NCBI GenBank assembly: GCA_029204225.1
Contig: CM055106.1
Coordinates: 45,617,180-45,681,179, forward strand
From: Diphasiastrum complanatum
Lineage: Eukaryota > Streptophyta > Lycopodiopsida > Lycopodiales > Lycopodiaceae
Length of the DNA stretch: 64,000 bases
Direction of reading: 5' to 3'
Shown here piece by piece: positions 58,001-63,289 of the stretch. Position 1 is the stretch's first letter. Every line of letters begins with the position of its first letter. The notes under the pieces were generated by a model. That model saw nothing but the letters and a program-made list of their open reading frames with translations. It had not been told where the DNA came from and searched no databases. A program made the position numbers and the translations under genes.

Positions 58001-58500
58001 ATGTTTGATAAGGTTCATCTCCATCTTAGAAACAAATCTCAAACTTTACTAAACCACTATTTAACTAGGTGCTTGATTGTGCACTTGTGGTAAGCAAAAT
58101 GAAAGCTTGTAATAGCAAATGAGGTGATACATGGTTTCTATCCCAACATGATTTTTTGATGCTTTCACCTTCTTACAAAATCTCAAGCTAGATAGAAAAT
58201 AGATAAAAATCCATGTTAGTAACTAGCGCAATCACTCACACATCCCTAAGAAAATGAAAAAATAGAATAAAATGGCTATTCATGAGTCCATTAACAAGCT
58301 CAAACCTGCAATTCACCCAGACAATTTTGCACGTAGAAAGACAAAGATTGTAGAGGTATCAATATAAGTAGTGAATCTTTAGAATGACAAGCACAGGCAA
58401 TCAGGTTATACAAAATCTTGCCTGCTGCACAGAGACTGAGGCTGAGGCAAAATGCTCACCACACAAGGGCCACCAGTATCGCCAAATTTGGTAATTTCAC
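27015..58500 (-). CDS. Tomosyn/Lgl/Sro7-type WD40 protein with C-terminal R-SNARE-like motif (partial, 18 exons)
   Basis: The family regulates membrane fusion: two beta-propellers bind exocytic machinery and the C-terminal SNARE-like helix can enter SNARE bundles in place of a vesicle R-SNARE. Exons: 58422-58500, 57343-57817, 54597-54938, 54252-54458, 53938-54036, 53711-53786, 53144-53271, 52643-52925, 52205-52467, 51183-51310, 38918-39041, 38717-38772, 38412-38505, 38093-38303, 37757-37852, 36506-36627, 36326-36388, 27015-27122. They total 2,954 bp, about 983 codons, with no stop or frameshift and compatible phases. WD-type strands are seen at [12 protein letters not shown] and [10 protein letters not shown]. 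The end KWWEI is typical of plant members. Plant homologues are about 1,100 residues, so the N-terminus is missing here. Introns are GT-AG except the first (GC-AG). Introns of 12.1 and 9.2 kb hold LTR elements. The unbroken frame suggests a working gene. Confidence 0.9.
27412..27429 (+). repeat. Short (GA)n
   Basis: Eighteen bases of GA inside the last intron of the tomosyn-like gene. Confidence 0.9.
27640..27720 (+). repeat. Retroposon 3' end with hairpin and pyrimidine tail, copy 1
   Basis: CATGTACC, then TACCTTAGGGTA, then GGACATTAATAAAG, followed by TTTCTTTCTCTTTCTCTC. It aligns with 51,948-52,011 and, on the minus strand, with 63,212-63,270. All three have a small inverted repeat, GACATT, and a TC-rich tail. 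Confidence 0.6.
27715..27895 (+). repeat. Tandem duplication around a (CT)n array
   Basis: A 60-base block (CATAAATAAATCACACATT ... CAGAAAATTACAA) at about 27,717-27,773 recurs at about 27,832-27,890 with about six changes. (CT)n at 27,781-27,833 lies between them. Confidence 0.85.
27930..28250 (+). pseudogene. Ty3 integrase core fragment from an older element
   Basis: This aligns at nucleotide level with the element C integrase at 31,448-31,750, from CCATGGACTTTATTAC to GAGTAGTACTGATCATCC, with many substitutions. It is a relic of a related element into whose LTR element C later inserted. Confidence 0.75.
28255..28400 (+). repeat. Old LTR, left part, interrupted by element C
   Basis: GTTGATCGGTCAAAGGGCAC and CATGTCATATGCTAACTGGG align with the middle of the element C LTR. 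The remainder of this older LTR appears to continue at 33,033 after element C. Confidence 0.65.
28401..29058 (+). repeat. 5' LTR of element C
   Basis: 658 bp from TGTTACAGC to TTTGACA. Contains two tandem units of about 75 bp (28,627-28,700 and 28,701-28,780), each with TGACACATGTCA-like and CACTGGGACA blocks. TTGACTAGTCAA and GACACGTGTC inside them are perfect palindromes. Confidence 0.93.
28627..28780 (+). promoter_or_regulatory. Tandem palindrome-rich units in the element C LTR
   Basis: TTGACTAGTCAA holds two facing TTGAC cores, the binding core of plant WRKY factors. GACACGTGTC holds an ACGT G-box core. Their place in the first half of the LTR suits an enhancer. Function is inferred from motifs only. 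Confidence 0.4.
29061..29072 (+). other. Primer binding site of element C (tRNA-iMet type)
   Basis: TGGTATCAGAGC two bases after the LTR end. Confidence 0.9.
29075..29737 (+). pseudogene. Element C protease region
   Basis: A first frame (29,075-29,446) contains [15 protein letters not shown], the aspartic protease catalytic DTGSSH. A TAA ends it at 29,444-29,446. A second frame (29,465-29,737) carries [11 protein letters not shown], the family's V-LG--W segment. The likely start is ATG at 29,075, which leaves no room for gag or a CCHC knuckle. Confidence 0.8.
29765..30982 (+). pseudogene. Element C reverse transcriptase and RNase H
   Basis: 405 codons. Reverse transcriptase motifs run [19 protein letters not shown], then [11 protein letters not shown], then [10 protein letters not shown] with the DD pair near 30,220-30,230. 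RNase H follows with [29 protein letters not shown] and [10 protein letters not shown]. The frame shifts near 30,955, so RNase H and integrase are split. Confidence 0.93.
30975..31499 (+). pseudogene. Element C integrase N-terminus
   Basis: The end of RNase H (ADALSRIL) is followed by the HHCC finger ([23 protein letters not shown]) and [14 protein letters not shown] with the first catalytic Asp. A TAG at 31,497-31,499 ends the frame where integrase should continue. Confidence 0.9.
31503..32330 (+). pseudogene. Element C integrase C-terminus and chromodomain remnant
   Basis: Across frames the core continues (ILVVVDRL, then SDRDTRF, then [18 protein letters not shown]), followed by [11 protein letters not shown] and [20 protein letters not shown]. 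The chromodomain HGGPLSDAT is interrupted by stops. Several frameshifts are present. Confidence 0.85.
32361..32374 (+). other. Polypurine tract of element C
   Basis: GAGGGGGGAAGGGA directly before the TG of the right LTR. Confidence 0.85.
32375..33032 (+). repeat. 3' LTR of element C
   Basis: 658 bp, ending GAGTCTGACA, with about 35 differences from the left LTR by eye. Confidence 0.93.
33033..33240 (+). repeat. Old LTR, right part, downstream of element C
   Basis: CTCGAGGGGATAGTC, CAGGCATTCTC and GGTTGGGAGGAGAC align with the distal half of the element C LTR (GCTTGAGGATTTTGG, GGCATTCCTG, GGCTGGGAGGAGAC). With 28,255-28,400 this makes one older LTR split by element C. Confidence 0.6.
33241..36320. 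other. Intron DNA without recognised features
   Basis: Part of the 9.2-kb intron of the tomosyn-like gene. Short frames only, no repeat edges or domains seen. GGGGCTCGAATCC near 33,600 resembles a polymerase III B box but has no matching A box. Confidence 0.5.
36326..36388 (-). CDS. Tomosyn-like gene, exon 17 (start of SNARE-like helix)
   Basis: 21 codons, phase 0, acceptor GTATCAG and donor GTAAGC. Encodes [16 protein letters not shown], the N-terminal half of the R-SNARE-like heptads. The 9.2-kb intron follows. Confidence 0.93.
36506..36627 (-). CDS. Tomosyn-like gene, exon 16
   Basis: Two bases plus 40 codons, acceptor TCTTACAG and donor GTGGGT. Encodes [16 protein letters not shown] and [10 protein letters not shown], matching the R-P-EI-A-Y segment just before the SNARE-like helix. 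Confidence 0.9.
37757..37852 (-). CDS. Tomosyn-like gene, exon 15
   Basis: Two bases plus 31 codons plus one base, acceptor TATGTAG and donor GTACTT. Encodes [14 protein letters not shown] and KKLKKSLKG: an acidic patch followed by a basic one, as in plant relatives. Confidence 0.87.
38093..38303 (-). CDS. Tomosyn-like gene, exon 14
   Basis: 70 codons plus one base, acceptor GAAGCAG and donor GTAAAA. Starts [17 protein letters not shown]. This is the disordered, acidic linker between the propellers and the SNARE-like tail. Confidence 0.87.
38412..38505 (-). CDS. Tomosyn-like gene, exon 13
   Basis: One base plus 31 codons, acceptor GATATCAG and donor GTAAGA. Encodes [13 protein letters not shown] and an Ala/Ser stretch ending in KRK, equivalent to the family SLPCLHD---AAADAA segment. 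Confidence 0.88.
38717..38772 (-). CDS. Tomosyn-like gene, exon 12
   Basis: 18 codons plus AG, acceptor CATTGCAG and donor GTGGGC. Encodes [19 protein letters not shown], the last propeller strand. Confidence 0.88.
38918..39041 (-). CDS. Tomosyn-like gene, exon 11
   Basis: One base plus 41 codons, acceptor TTAAACAG and donor GTAAGT. Encodes [19 protein letters not shown], which continues the family motif IE-RSLPDLE begun in exon 10 across the 12.1-kb intron. Confidence 0.93.
39340..39782 (+). repeat. 5' LTR of element D
   Basis: 443 bp with AG...CT ends. Near its end, 39,684-39,750 is a tandem pair of a 33-base unit (TTAAGTCTTGCTTATGTG followed by a C/A variant and TGCTTTCATAGC). Confidence 0.93.
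39783..39794 (+). other. Primer binding site of element D (tRNA-iMet type)
   Basis: TGGTATCAGAGC directly abuts the LTR end, which fixes the unusual LTR terminus. Confidence 0.92.
39795..40478 (+). other. Leader of element D
   Basis: Pyrimidine-rich DNA with overlapping 90-130-codon frames that match no gag and are probably chance. A CTGTCCAGC-type word recurs several times (40,148, 40,235, 40,316). Element E is inserted at its end. Confidence 0.6.
40479..40958 (-). repeat. 3' LTR of element E
   Basis: 480 bp. On the minus strand it follows the purine-rich AGAGGAGGGAAGGAT at 40,959-40,975. Confidence 0.94.
40978..41598 (-). pseudogene. Element E integrase C-terminus with chromodomain
   Basis: 206 codons: [11 protein letters not shown], then the [19 protein letters not shown] barrel, [13 protein letters not shown], and [20 protein letters not shown] followed by [12 protein letters not shown], a complete chromodomain. 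The frame is offset from the upstream polyprotein by a shift near 41,600-41,655. Confidence 0.93.
41655..43982 (-). pseudogene. Element E reverse transcriptase, RNase H and integrase core
   Basis: 775 uninterrupted codons. Reverse transcriptase: [41 protein letters not shown]. RNase [30 protein letters not shown]. Integrase: [13 protein letters not shown] with [11 protein letters not shown], then [15 protein letters not shown], and [13 protein letters not shown] with the catalytic Glu. All catalytic acids are visible. It is classed as a pseudogene because flanking breaks separate it from gag-protease and the integrase end. Confidence 0.93.
44060..44965 (-). pseudogene. Element E gag C-terminus, zinc knuckle and protease
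   Basis: 301 codons with [13 protein letters not shown], a CCHC knuckle, followed by [16 protein letters not shown], the aspartic protease active site, and [14 protein letters not shown] ends the frame at 44,060, 78 bases before the reverse transcriptase frame. Confidence 0.92.
45169..45693 (-). pseudogene. Element E gag N-terminus
   Basis: 174 codons: a Pro/Ser-rich start with PPPSPV, then PTRFAGN and [14 protein letters not shown], and [14 protein letters not shown], the retrotransposon gag core. A TAG at 45,169 truncates it. The following 200 bases continue gag in a shifted frame. Confidence 0.9.
46454..46466 (-). other. Primer binding site of element E
   Basis: Minus strand TTGGTATCAGAGC abuts the end of the 5' LTR. 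Confidence 0.92.
46467..46945 (-). repeat. 5' LTR of element E
   Basis: 479 bp, followed outward by the target duplication GGCAC. Confidence 0.94.
46951..47829 (+). pseudogene. Element D gag
   Basis: Across broken frames: [18 protein letters not shown], then a Pro-rich linker, then in the frame 47,509-47,829 [17 protein letters not shown] and [12 protein letters not shown] with [16 protein letters not shown], the retrotransposon gag core. A TAG lies at about 47,073. No CCHC knuckle follows. Confidence 0.85.
47895..49523 (+). pseudogene. Element D reverse transcriptase and RNase H
   Basis: 542 codons: [49 protein letters not shown] and [10 protein letters not shown] with the catalytic DD. 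Then [32 protein letters not shown] and the start of the integrase finger ([10 protein letters not shown]). It stops at a TAG at 49,521. Only about 66 bases separate it from gag, leaving no space for a protease. Confidence 0.93.
49593..50222 (+). pseudogene. Element D integrase core
   Basis: 209 codons: [55 protein letters not shown]. The catalytic Asp, Asp and Glu are visible. It ends in a TAG at 50,220. Confidence 0.92.
50369..50587 (+). pseudogene. Element D chromodomain
   Basis: [20 protein letters not shown] and [12 protein letters not shown] form a chromodomain at the integrase end, confirming a chromovirus. The frame is separated from the integrase core by stops. Confidence 0.88.
50635..51077 (+). 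repeat. 3' LTR of element D
   Basis: 443 bp with five differences from the left LTR by eye. It ends CGTAACT, then CATGG of the flank. Confidence 0.93.
51183..51310 (-). CDS. Tomosyn-like gene, exon 10
   Basis: 42 codons plus AG, acceptor TTTGGCAG and donor GTGAGA. Encodes [16 protein letters not shown] and [15 protein letters not shown]. The true frame has no ATG and differs from the longest frame through this stretch. It is followed by the 12.1-kb intron. Confidence 0.93.
51735..51777 (+). repeat. (CT)n microsatellite
   Basis: CT array preceded by GCTCGCTCGC, inside an intron of the tomosyn-like gene. Confidence 0.95.
51780..52054 (+). repeat. Retroposon-like unit with hairpin 3' end and (CT)n tail, copy 2
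   Basis: Between two CT arrays. TAGCTGG-GGTTAAGCT occurs twice at the start. The end at 51,948-52,011 has GATGTAC, the perfect inverted repeat GTGCCC-AA-GGGCAC and GATAGACATTAA, then the CT array at 52,012-52,054. It aligns with 27,640 and 63,212. No coding capacity; a SINE or a LINE 3' piece. Confidence 0.55.
52205..52467 (-). CDS. Tomosyn-like gene, exon 9
   Basis: Two bases plus 87 codons, acceptor TTGGCAG and donor GTTTGG. A low-complexity Ser/Asp loop is followed by [15 protein letters not shown], the conserved strand LVLCCEDALRLYP of plant tomosyns. Confidence 0.92.
52643..52925 (-). CDS. Tomosyn-like gene, exon 8
   Basis: 94 codons plus one base, acceptor TTTTTGCAG and donor GTGGGC. 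Starts [13 protein letters not shown] and includes [16 protein letters not shown] and [15 protein letters not shown], matching the family segment with TKD---VVLD and P---SIAISM. Confidence 0.92.
53144..53271 (-). CDS. Tomosyn-like gene, exon 7
   Basis: Two bases plus 42 codons, acceptor GAAAGCAG and donor GTGAGT. Encodes [17 protein letters not shown] and [10 protein letters not shown], a propeller blade. Confidence 0.88.
53711..53786 (-). CDS. Tomosyn-like gene, exon 6
   Basis: 25 codons plus one base, acceptor GACGTGCAG and donor GTGTGA. Encodes [17 protein letters not shown], the strand after the previous turn. Its last base and the next exon's AA make Glu. Confidence 0.82.
53938..54036 (-). 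CDS. Tomosyn-like gene, exon 5
   Basis: 33 codons, phase 0, acceptor TTTTTCAG and donor GTATAG. Encodes [18 protein letters not shown], a typical propeller strand pair. Confidence 0.88.
54252..54458 (-). CDS. Tomosyn-like gene, exon 4
   Basis: 69 codons, phase 0 at both ends, acceptor TTTCGCAG and donor GTAAGA. Carries [10 protein letters not shown] and [12 protein letters not shown], a well-formed WD blade opening the second propeller. Confidence 0.93.
54597..54938 (-). CDS. Tomosyn-like gene, exon 3
   Basis: 114 codons, phase 0 at both ends, acceptor CCTACAG and donor GTGATA. Contains [11 protein letters not shown] and TAPGQLDVY, conserved in plant family members, followed by a Pro/Ser-rich loop. 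Confidence 0.92.
55000..55745. other. Intron DNA without recognised features
   Basis: Part of the 2.4-kb intron between exons 2 and 3 of the tomosyn-like gene. No repeat edges or domains seen. Confidence 0.5.
55746..56498 (-). other. Leader and unidentified 90-codon frame of a minus-strand retroelement remnant
   Basis: On the minus strand this follows the primer site at 56,488-56,498. 56,260-56,460 is a pyrimidine-rich leader with repeated TTTTCTCTCTAG words. A 90-codon frame (55,746-56,018, reading [18 protein letters not shown]) has no match I recognise and lacks splice logic with the host exons. Confidence 0.35.
56499..56693 (-). repeat. Short 195-bp LTR with adjacent primer site (TRIM-like or solo remnant)
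   Basis: On the minus strand it starts TGTTATGGAC and ends GTTCATAACA, a 7-base inverted repeat TGTTATG/CATAACA. GGTATCAAAGC, a variant tRNA-iMet primer site, follows directly. AATAAATGTG near its end could be a polyadenylation signal. No second copy found. Confidence 0.6.
57343..57817 (-). CDS. Tomosyn-like gene, exon 2 (WD40 repeats)
   Basis: Acceptor TTTTTCAG, donor GTACAT, 158 codons plus one base. Contains [14 protein letters not shown] and [12 protein letters not shown], two WD-type blades, then [10 protein letters not shown] and PEVLK. This covers the end of the first propeller and the linker of plant tomosyns. Confidence 0.92.
58422..58500 (-). CDS. Tomosyn-like gene, first recognised exon
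   Basis: Encodes [17 protein letters not shown], matching the conserved VGVLPQP segment before the strand ending in NGL--W. The exon starts after TTGTTCAG with two bases completing a codon. It ends CAGCAG before GCAAGA, a GC donor. Two bases (AG) carry over and join G of the next exon to make Arg. Confidence 0.8.
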
Positions 58501-58509
58501 CTGAACAAT

Positions 58510-59377
58510 TAGTAGCGTAGCTAAATCCTCAAGTGAAAAACAGTTGTACTGAAACAACTTATTGATTCAATTTGATTATTCTATCACAAGACCATCATGA
58601 GAAGAATTTATTATAAATTTTTTTTATGGTTGGCCACTTCAAGAGTAAACTCAAATAAAAAAAAACCCATTGCAATCTAGAAAATCAGAAATTGATGATA
58701 CTCTATCCTCAACCTTATATAAATATTTTGATGCAACTAGGATTGCATCAGGCAAAATGTATAAATGCTTGCTGGAACAAAAAACAAATAATGATTAACT
58801 GCTCATTTATTGGGATCACACGAGGAAGCAAAAGTCATTGAGTGCAGAAATAGGGAGTTGGAGGATATTAATTTGCAACATAAATTTATAAATCATGGAG
58901 GAACGGTACTTGGCAAAGTGAGAATCGGCCAAAGACTAGAAGCAATGCCCTATTGCCATTTCAAATGAGTGAAAACCAATTTCAAGATTCACTTGTAATG
59001 TTATGACAAGTAGGATTTGAATGAAGATTTAATTTGTGCTCAACTAAACAAGATTGACTTATGATGTTATAATGATACCACTTGAAGCGCTTGAATGAAG
59101 GTTTAATTATTAATTGTATGCTCCTCTTATTTCTCATTGTCAAACAAAAAAGCATATATAACTACTTCAACAAATTAATCTAGACATTCTTTGAACAGAT
59201 TATCATAAGTCTCAAGGATCCCACAAGAGCATTTGTTCAACAAGGAGCAGAACACCAAAAATCTTCATAATCGATGAAAAATTTTGTAATTCAGCCACCC
59301 CAACTCCACACACTAGTCATGTACTCATATTCTTGCCTCAATGTGAACATGTCAAACTTGTAAATTGTAAATTGTAA
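58510..59377. other. No recognisable feature; probable intron of the tomosyn-like gene
   Basis: The exon upstream of 58,500 was not found here. AT-rich DNA with poly-A/T runs and no domain. Confidence 0.45.
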
Positions 59378-59690
59378 ATATGAGTTGACCAGTCAACAAG
59401 ACAAGTGTCATATGCTCATTGGGACACTTGGTCTAGTGCATGAGTGGAGACACGGTCGGACGGTCCTCCTACTTGCTAGGCCTAAGTGGATTGTTGGTCT
59501 TTGGGCAGCTTTTGAGCATCTACTATTGTCTAGCCTGTTTTTTCCCTTTGCTTTTGTAAAATTCAGCCTTCCTTAGATTTGTAAAAGTGTTTGTAACTTT
59601 GTCAAATCTCAGTATTTTTCGAATCTGACAGTTGTTATAGTCTTCTAGTGGTAGGTCGCTAGTGGAATAGAGCCTATCAAATCTCTATTC
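59378..59690 (+). repeat. LTR remnant related to element C
   Basis: GTTGACCAGTCAAC, GTGTCATATGCTCATTGGG and ACACTTGGTCTAGTG match the tandem units in the element C LTR. The remainder is diverged. It stands upstream of gag at 59,692. Confidence 0.65.
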
Positions 59691-59691
59691 C

Positions 59692-60600
59692 GTGTTTTCC
59701 TCTTGTTTTTTAAGATTGTCAATTTCAAACCCTTGTTTGCTGGTTTTTCAAGGAAAAGAGTTTGTGACACATGATTCTCAGAGGATTGATGCACTTTATG
59801 CCAAAGTTGATGGCATGGAGCTGGATGTTAAAGCAGATCTTAGAGCAATTGAGAAGCCTAACCATGCACCTGAAAGAGTCAGTGGTACAGGGAATTGGGG
59901 TGGTGAGCCTGGTTCAATTGAAAGAGATGCAGATCTTGGCAGGAAGCGCAAGTTGACATCCATTAAGGACTTGAAACCTCCAAAGTTTATAGGTGTAGTA
60001 GTTGTAAGAACCATAGATGCAGTGGAAAATTGGCTGCAGAAATGGGAAAAGGCCTTTGTAATGTGCGGAATTACCGATGAGTCAGAGATGATTGCAGAAC
60101 CTACCTATCGGTTACAGGAATCGGCACAACGATGGTGGAGAAAACCTGAGAAAGATGGCCTTGTACCAGATTACTGGGAAGCATTTCGACAAATGTTTGT
60201 ACGATAGTGGACCGGCCTCAAACAAGGCAATTGGTCGGTTCACGAATATGCTAATGGATATAGAGAGGCGTTGTTAAGAATCCCTGAGGAAGTGCCTATG
60301 TATTTACAGGTGTTTCATTTCATTGAAGGACTTAGGGAGAGTTTGCGGCCTTTTGTGCGAAAGGAGCAAACACACACTATTCAGAATGCTATTCAGATGG
60401 CTATTTATTATGAAGATGGGAAGAAGTCCCATGAACCAGCTGCGGGAACCTCAAGTGGTCAAGCCCAAGGGGACCAAATGCCTTGAGGTAAGCGCAAATT
60501 CAAGAAGTTCAAAGGCCAATGGCAAGGGCAAGGACAAGGGCAAGCTCCAGGTGGCCAAAAGGGTAAAGGTTGGTGCTCCGAAAGACAATGCATTGCATCA
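59692..60600 (+). pseudogene. Ty3 gag remnant
   Basis: The first frame (59,692-60,207) has a coiled N-terminus (RIDALYAKVDGMELDV), LKPPKFIG, then VENWLQKWEKAFVM and ESAQRWWRKPE, similar to element E gag ([17 protein letters not shown]). A second frame (60,271-60,486) continues gag (VFHFIEGLRESLRPFV). A Gly/Gln/Lys-rich tail ends near 60,590. Protease and pol are absent. Confidence 0.85.
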
Positions 60601-60764
60601 CCTTTTTTCAAAATGGGGCTAAGGGGGTTGGTTGCCCAGGACGTAGGAAGACCATCGGTAACAGAGCGATTGAAGCAATGTGTGAGAAGAGGGGAAGCAA
60701 GTTGGGCCACGAGTTTGATGAGTTCATCAGAAAAGATGTAATGCGAGCCGCAACGTGAGAACAC
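60600..60764 (-). pseudogene. Small LINE reverse transcriptase fragment
   Basis: The minus strand encodes DGLPTSWATNPLSPILKKGD, which aligns with SGFPSSWCTNIIHPIHKNGD of the LINE at 61,778-63,001. It is a separate copy of the first reverse transcriptase motif wedged between gag and that LINE. Confidence 0.7.
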
Positions 60765-60985
60765 ACTGAAGCCTGCTGGCGTCGTCTATGAACATGAGCA
60801 TGTGTAGTAGTACGTCTCTGTGTATGATGTTTAATGGTCCTGGCGGTAACGTGATAATGGGAAGTACACTGTCTCTGATCTCTATGAGCATGTAGGCAAC
60901 TATCATCCTCATCGTCGTCATAATCCTCATCCTCAAGCCCTAAATCACGTGATCTCCATCTAGTAAAGAAGGAAGTAATCAATGG

Positions 60986-61770
60986 CTATGAGGTAAAATG
61001 TTGGGATGTCCCGTATAGATCTCTCCGCAATATGACCATCTCGCGTACCATCAGAGCAACACATCGTGGTTCCTCATAGGCTATGAGAGAGCGTAGAGTG
61101 ATAGGCCTATCTCGAAACAAGCAGTGATAACGCCCTCTGATCTCATAGTATACCGGGTATCTAAAGATAAAATGCTCCTCAGACTCCACCTCTCCTAGAG
61201 AGCATAACTGACAAATATGATCCTCTCTAGGAATACCATGGAACCTCCCAGTCTCAATAGCTAGCTGATGAGAAGACACCCTGAGCTGTCCCAGTATGAA
61301 TCTAAGGCAATGTGATAGTCCCGAATACAAGTAGCGTGGCATGACCGGGATCCCTGATGCATCCAGCTCCAAGAAATGGGTCCGGTAGAAAGCTGGCTTA
61401 ACCCCTAACTGATTACGCCAAGTCCTCTCTAGATATGCGCGATAGAGAAATCGTCTGATATATTGATGAGTGCCTGAGGGGAGCTCTGTGATGGAGATAC
61501 CAAATGACTCAAGTAAGAGGTGAGATGCCTGAGAGAACCATGATAATCTGTATTCCTGATCATGAAGACACTGTGAAGAGGATAGTGCAATATGTATGTA
61601 TCGTCTATCTATCTCTGGTAACGCCTGTACCCTCTATATATGAGTAATGAGCTGAAGAGCTGCCTTGATATGTATAGGTGGAACTGCAAACTCGGCCAGG
61701 AAAATCTCATGTGGAACAAAAGGCTTCGCTCGAATCAACCGAGCTAGCATGGTGGTCTGTAATCATGACA
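60986..61770 (-). pseudogene. LINE ORF2 C-terminus with zinc-knuckle-like motif
   Basis: Continues the reverse transcriptase ORF after a frameshift. The frame 60,986-61,372 has HICQLCSLGEVESEEHFIFR, a C-C...H-type finger common at the end of LINE ORF2, followed by YYEIRGRYHCLF. Confidence 0.85.
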
Positions 61771-61777
61771 GACTGGC

Positions 61778-63001
61778 CTAGTGTGAAGAGGGGAGACCTG
61801 TACACCATGCCTCTGCCACATATAGAGTCGCAGGGGTGACAATGGTATCAAAGAGGCGACACTTACTGTGAGCATCCTGGATGAACTTCCGGAAACAGAA
61901 TCGCTCCAGCTGAACAAGGGAGGCATGTCCCTTCCCCAATCGAGTGGTAGCGGCCTGTCTCATGCTAAAAGTGGGACCCGAGGAAAGGATCCCCAAGTAT
62001 GTATAGGAAGCGACCACCTCTAGAACCTGTCCATCAAGAGTAAGCTCATGTCGCTGCATGAGTGCTCGAGAAGTGTTGAAGACCATAACCTTGGTCTTCC
62101 CAATGTTCACCCCTAGGCCCCATCTGGAGCAAAACTCATGTAAGCAATCCAACTGTCGTTGTAGACCCTCTCTGGTCGGTGAGACCAATACCACATCGTC
62201 AGCATAAAGGAGGATAGCAATCAAGATGTCCCCAAGCTTGCAACCAGCACCACCACACTGTGTAATGACTCTCTCCAACTCATCAATATACAAGCCAAAG
62301 AGGACTGGTGAGAGGGAACAAACCTGCATCACCCCAATAGTGCTCCAAATGTGCTCGGATATGCCACTGCTATGCCGGAAACATCCCAAGACACGCTCAT
62401 AGACCATCACAGCAAGAATGATGTCGGTGGAAAAGCTCAGGTCTTGAAGTCTCTGGATGAGCAATGAGCGAGGAACAGAATCAAAGGCTTTTCTAAAGTC
62501 CACAAAACAACAGTAAACCCTCTCTCTCCTGTGCTTAGCCTCCTCAATCAAGGCCCGTAATGTGAAGATGTGATCTGTAGTAGAGTGATGGGCTCGAAAA
62601 CCTACCTGGCCCATAGCATGTAGTCTCTTAGTCTCCGCCTCTGAGCTCACAACAGACTGAAGTATAGTACCATAAAGTTTCACCAAGACATGCCCAATCA
62701 TAATCGTGCTGTAGTTACTCGGAATCATGGGGTCACCATTCTTATGGATGGGGTGGATAATGTTAGTGCACCAGGACGATGGGAAACCGGAAACAACTGC
62801 AAAATTAAGAAGGGTGGCTATGGTGGAAGCGAGTACGTCAAATGCATGGGAAAGGAGTTCAGACTCAAGGTCTTCAATATCTCTGGCCTTGTGGGACTTC
62901 ATCTTCTTAATGGCTGCAAGTACCATGTCATATGTGAAGAAGGAGAACTCAGATGGTCGTGGGGATATAGAGATAGGTGAGTCGGTAAGGACGGTATACA
63001 A
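61778..63001 (-). pseudogene. LINE reverse transcriptase domain
   Basis: 407 codons; the frame stays open upstream to 63,130 (FWREFIPCSPPP). Motifs run PIHKNGDPM, MGQVGFRAHHSTTDHIF, CCFVDFRKAFDSVPR (first catalytic Asp), GVMQVCSLSPVLFGLYIDEL, LLYADDVVLVSP (catalytic DD) and NIGKTKVMVFN. In the fourth motif the usual QG is QV. Homologous enzymes copy RNA into DNA at a nicked target. Confidence 0.92.
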
Positions 63002-63136
63002 GCTAGTAGCATAAGTAGTCCAAATGTGGAGGTCCTCCAGGAGAGGTGGTGGAGAGCAAGGAATGAACTCCCGCCAAAAAGCGCCCGAGGAAGAACTGAA
63101 AAGAAGGTCAATAAGACGTTTCCCTTCAGAATCATC

Positions 63137-63139
<3 letters not shown>

Positions 63140-63211
<72 letters not shown>
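63140..63211 (+). repeat. (GA)n microsatellite
   Basis: 72 bp of GA. On the minus strand it is the (TC)n tail after the retroposon end at 63,212-63,270 and abuts the truncated LINE. Confidence 0.97.
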
Positions 63212-63214
<3 letters not shown>

Positions 63215-63270
63215 TATGAATGTCTTTTAAATGCCAAAAAGCATATAAGGCCAATAAGTACATCTCAAGT
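63212..63270 (-). repeat. Retroposon 3' end with hairpin and (TC)n tail, copy 3
   Basis: Minus strand: GATGTACTTATTGGCC, then ATGCTTTTTGGCAT, then AGACATTCATAAAGCTCTCT. It aligns with 51,948-52,011 and 27,640-27,700. The body upstream (towards 64,000) has no domain I recognise. Confidence 0.6.
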
Positions 63271-63289
63271 GTGATAAACACTAAAAGGA

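Larger units (their letters stand above)
60986..63135 (-). mobile_element. LINE (non-LTR retrotransposon), 5'-truncated, minus strand
   Basis: Holds the reverse transcriptase and C-terminal zinc-knuckle regions but no endonuclease. Its 5' side ends at a GA array at 63,140. A frameshift near 61,750 and stops at 60,988 show it is not active. It is probably in the same family as the endonuclease pieces at 14,910-17,140. Confidence 0.85.

Noticed and set aside
60608-60982. 124-codon acidic and His-rich frame after the LINE ORF2
   Set aside because: It is in frame with the LINE end but behind a stop, and partly overlaps a separate reverse transcriptase fragment; it is more likely 3' flank than a gene.
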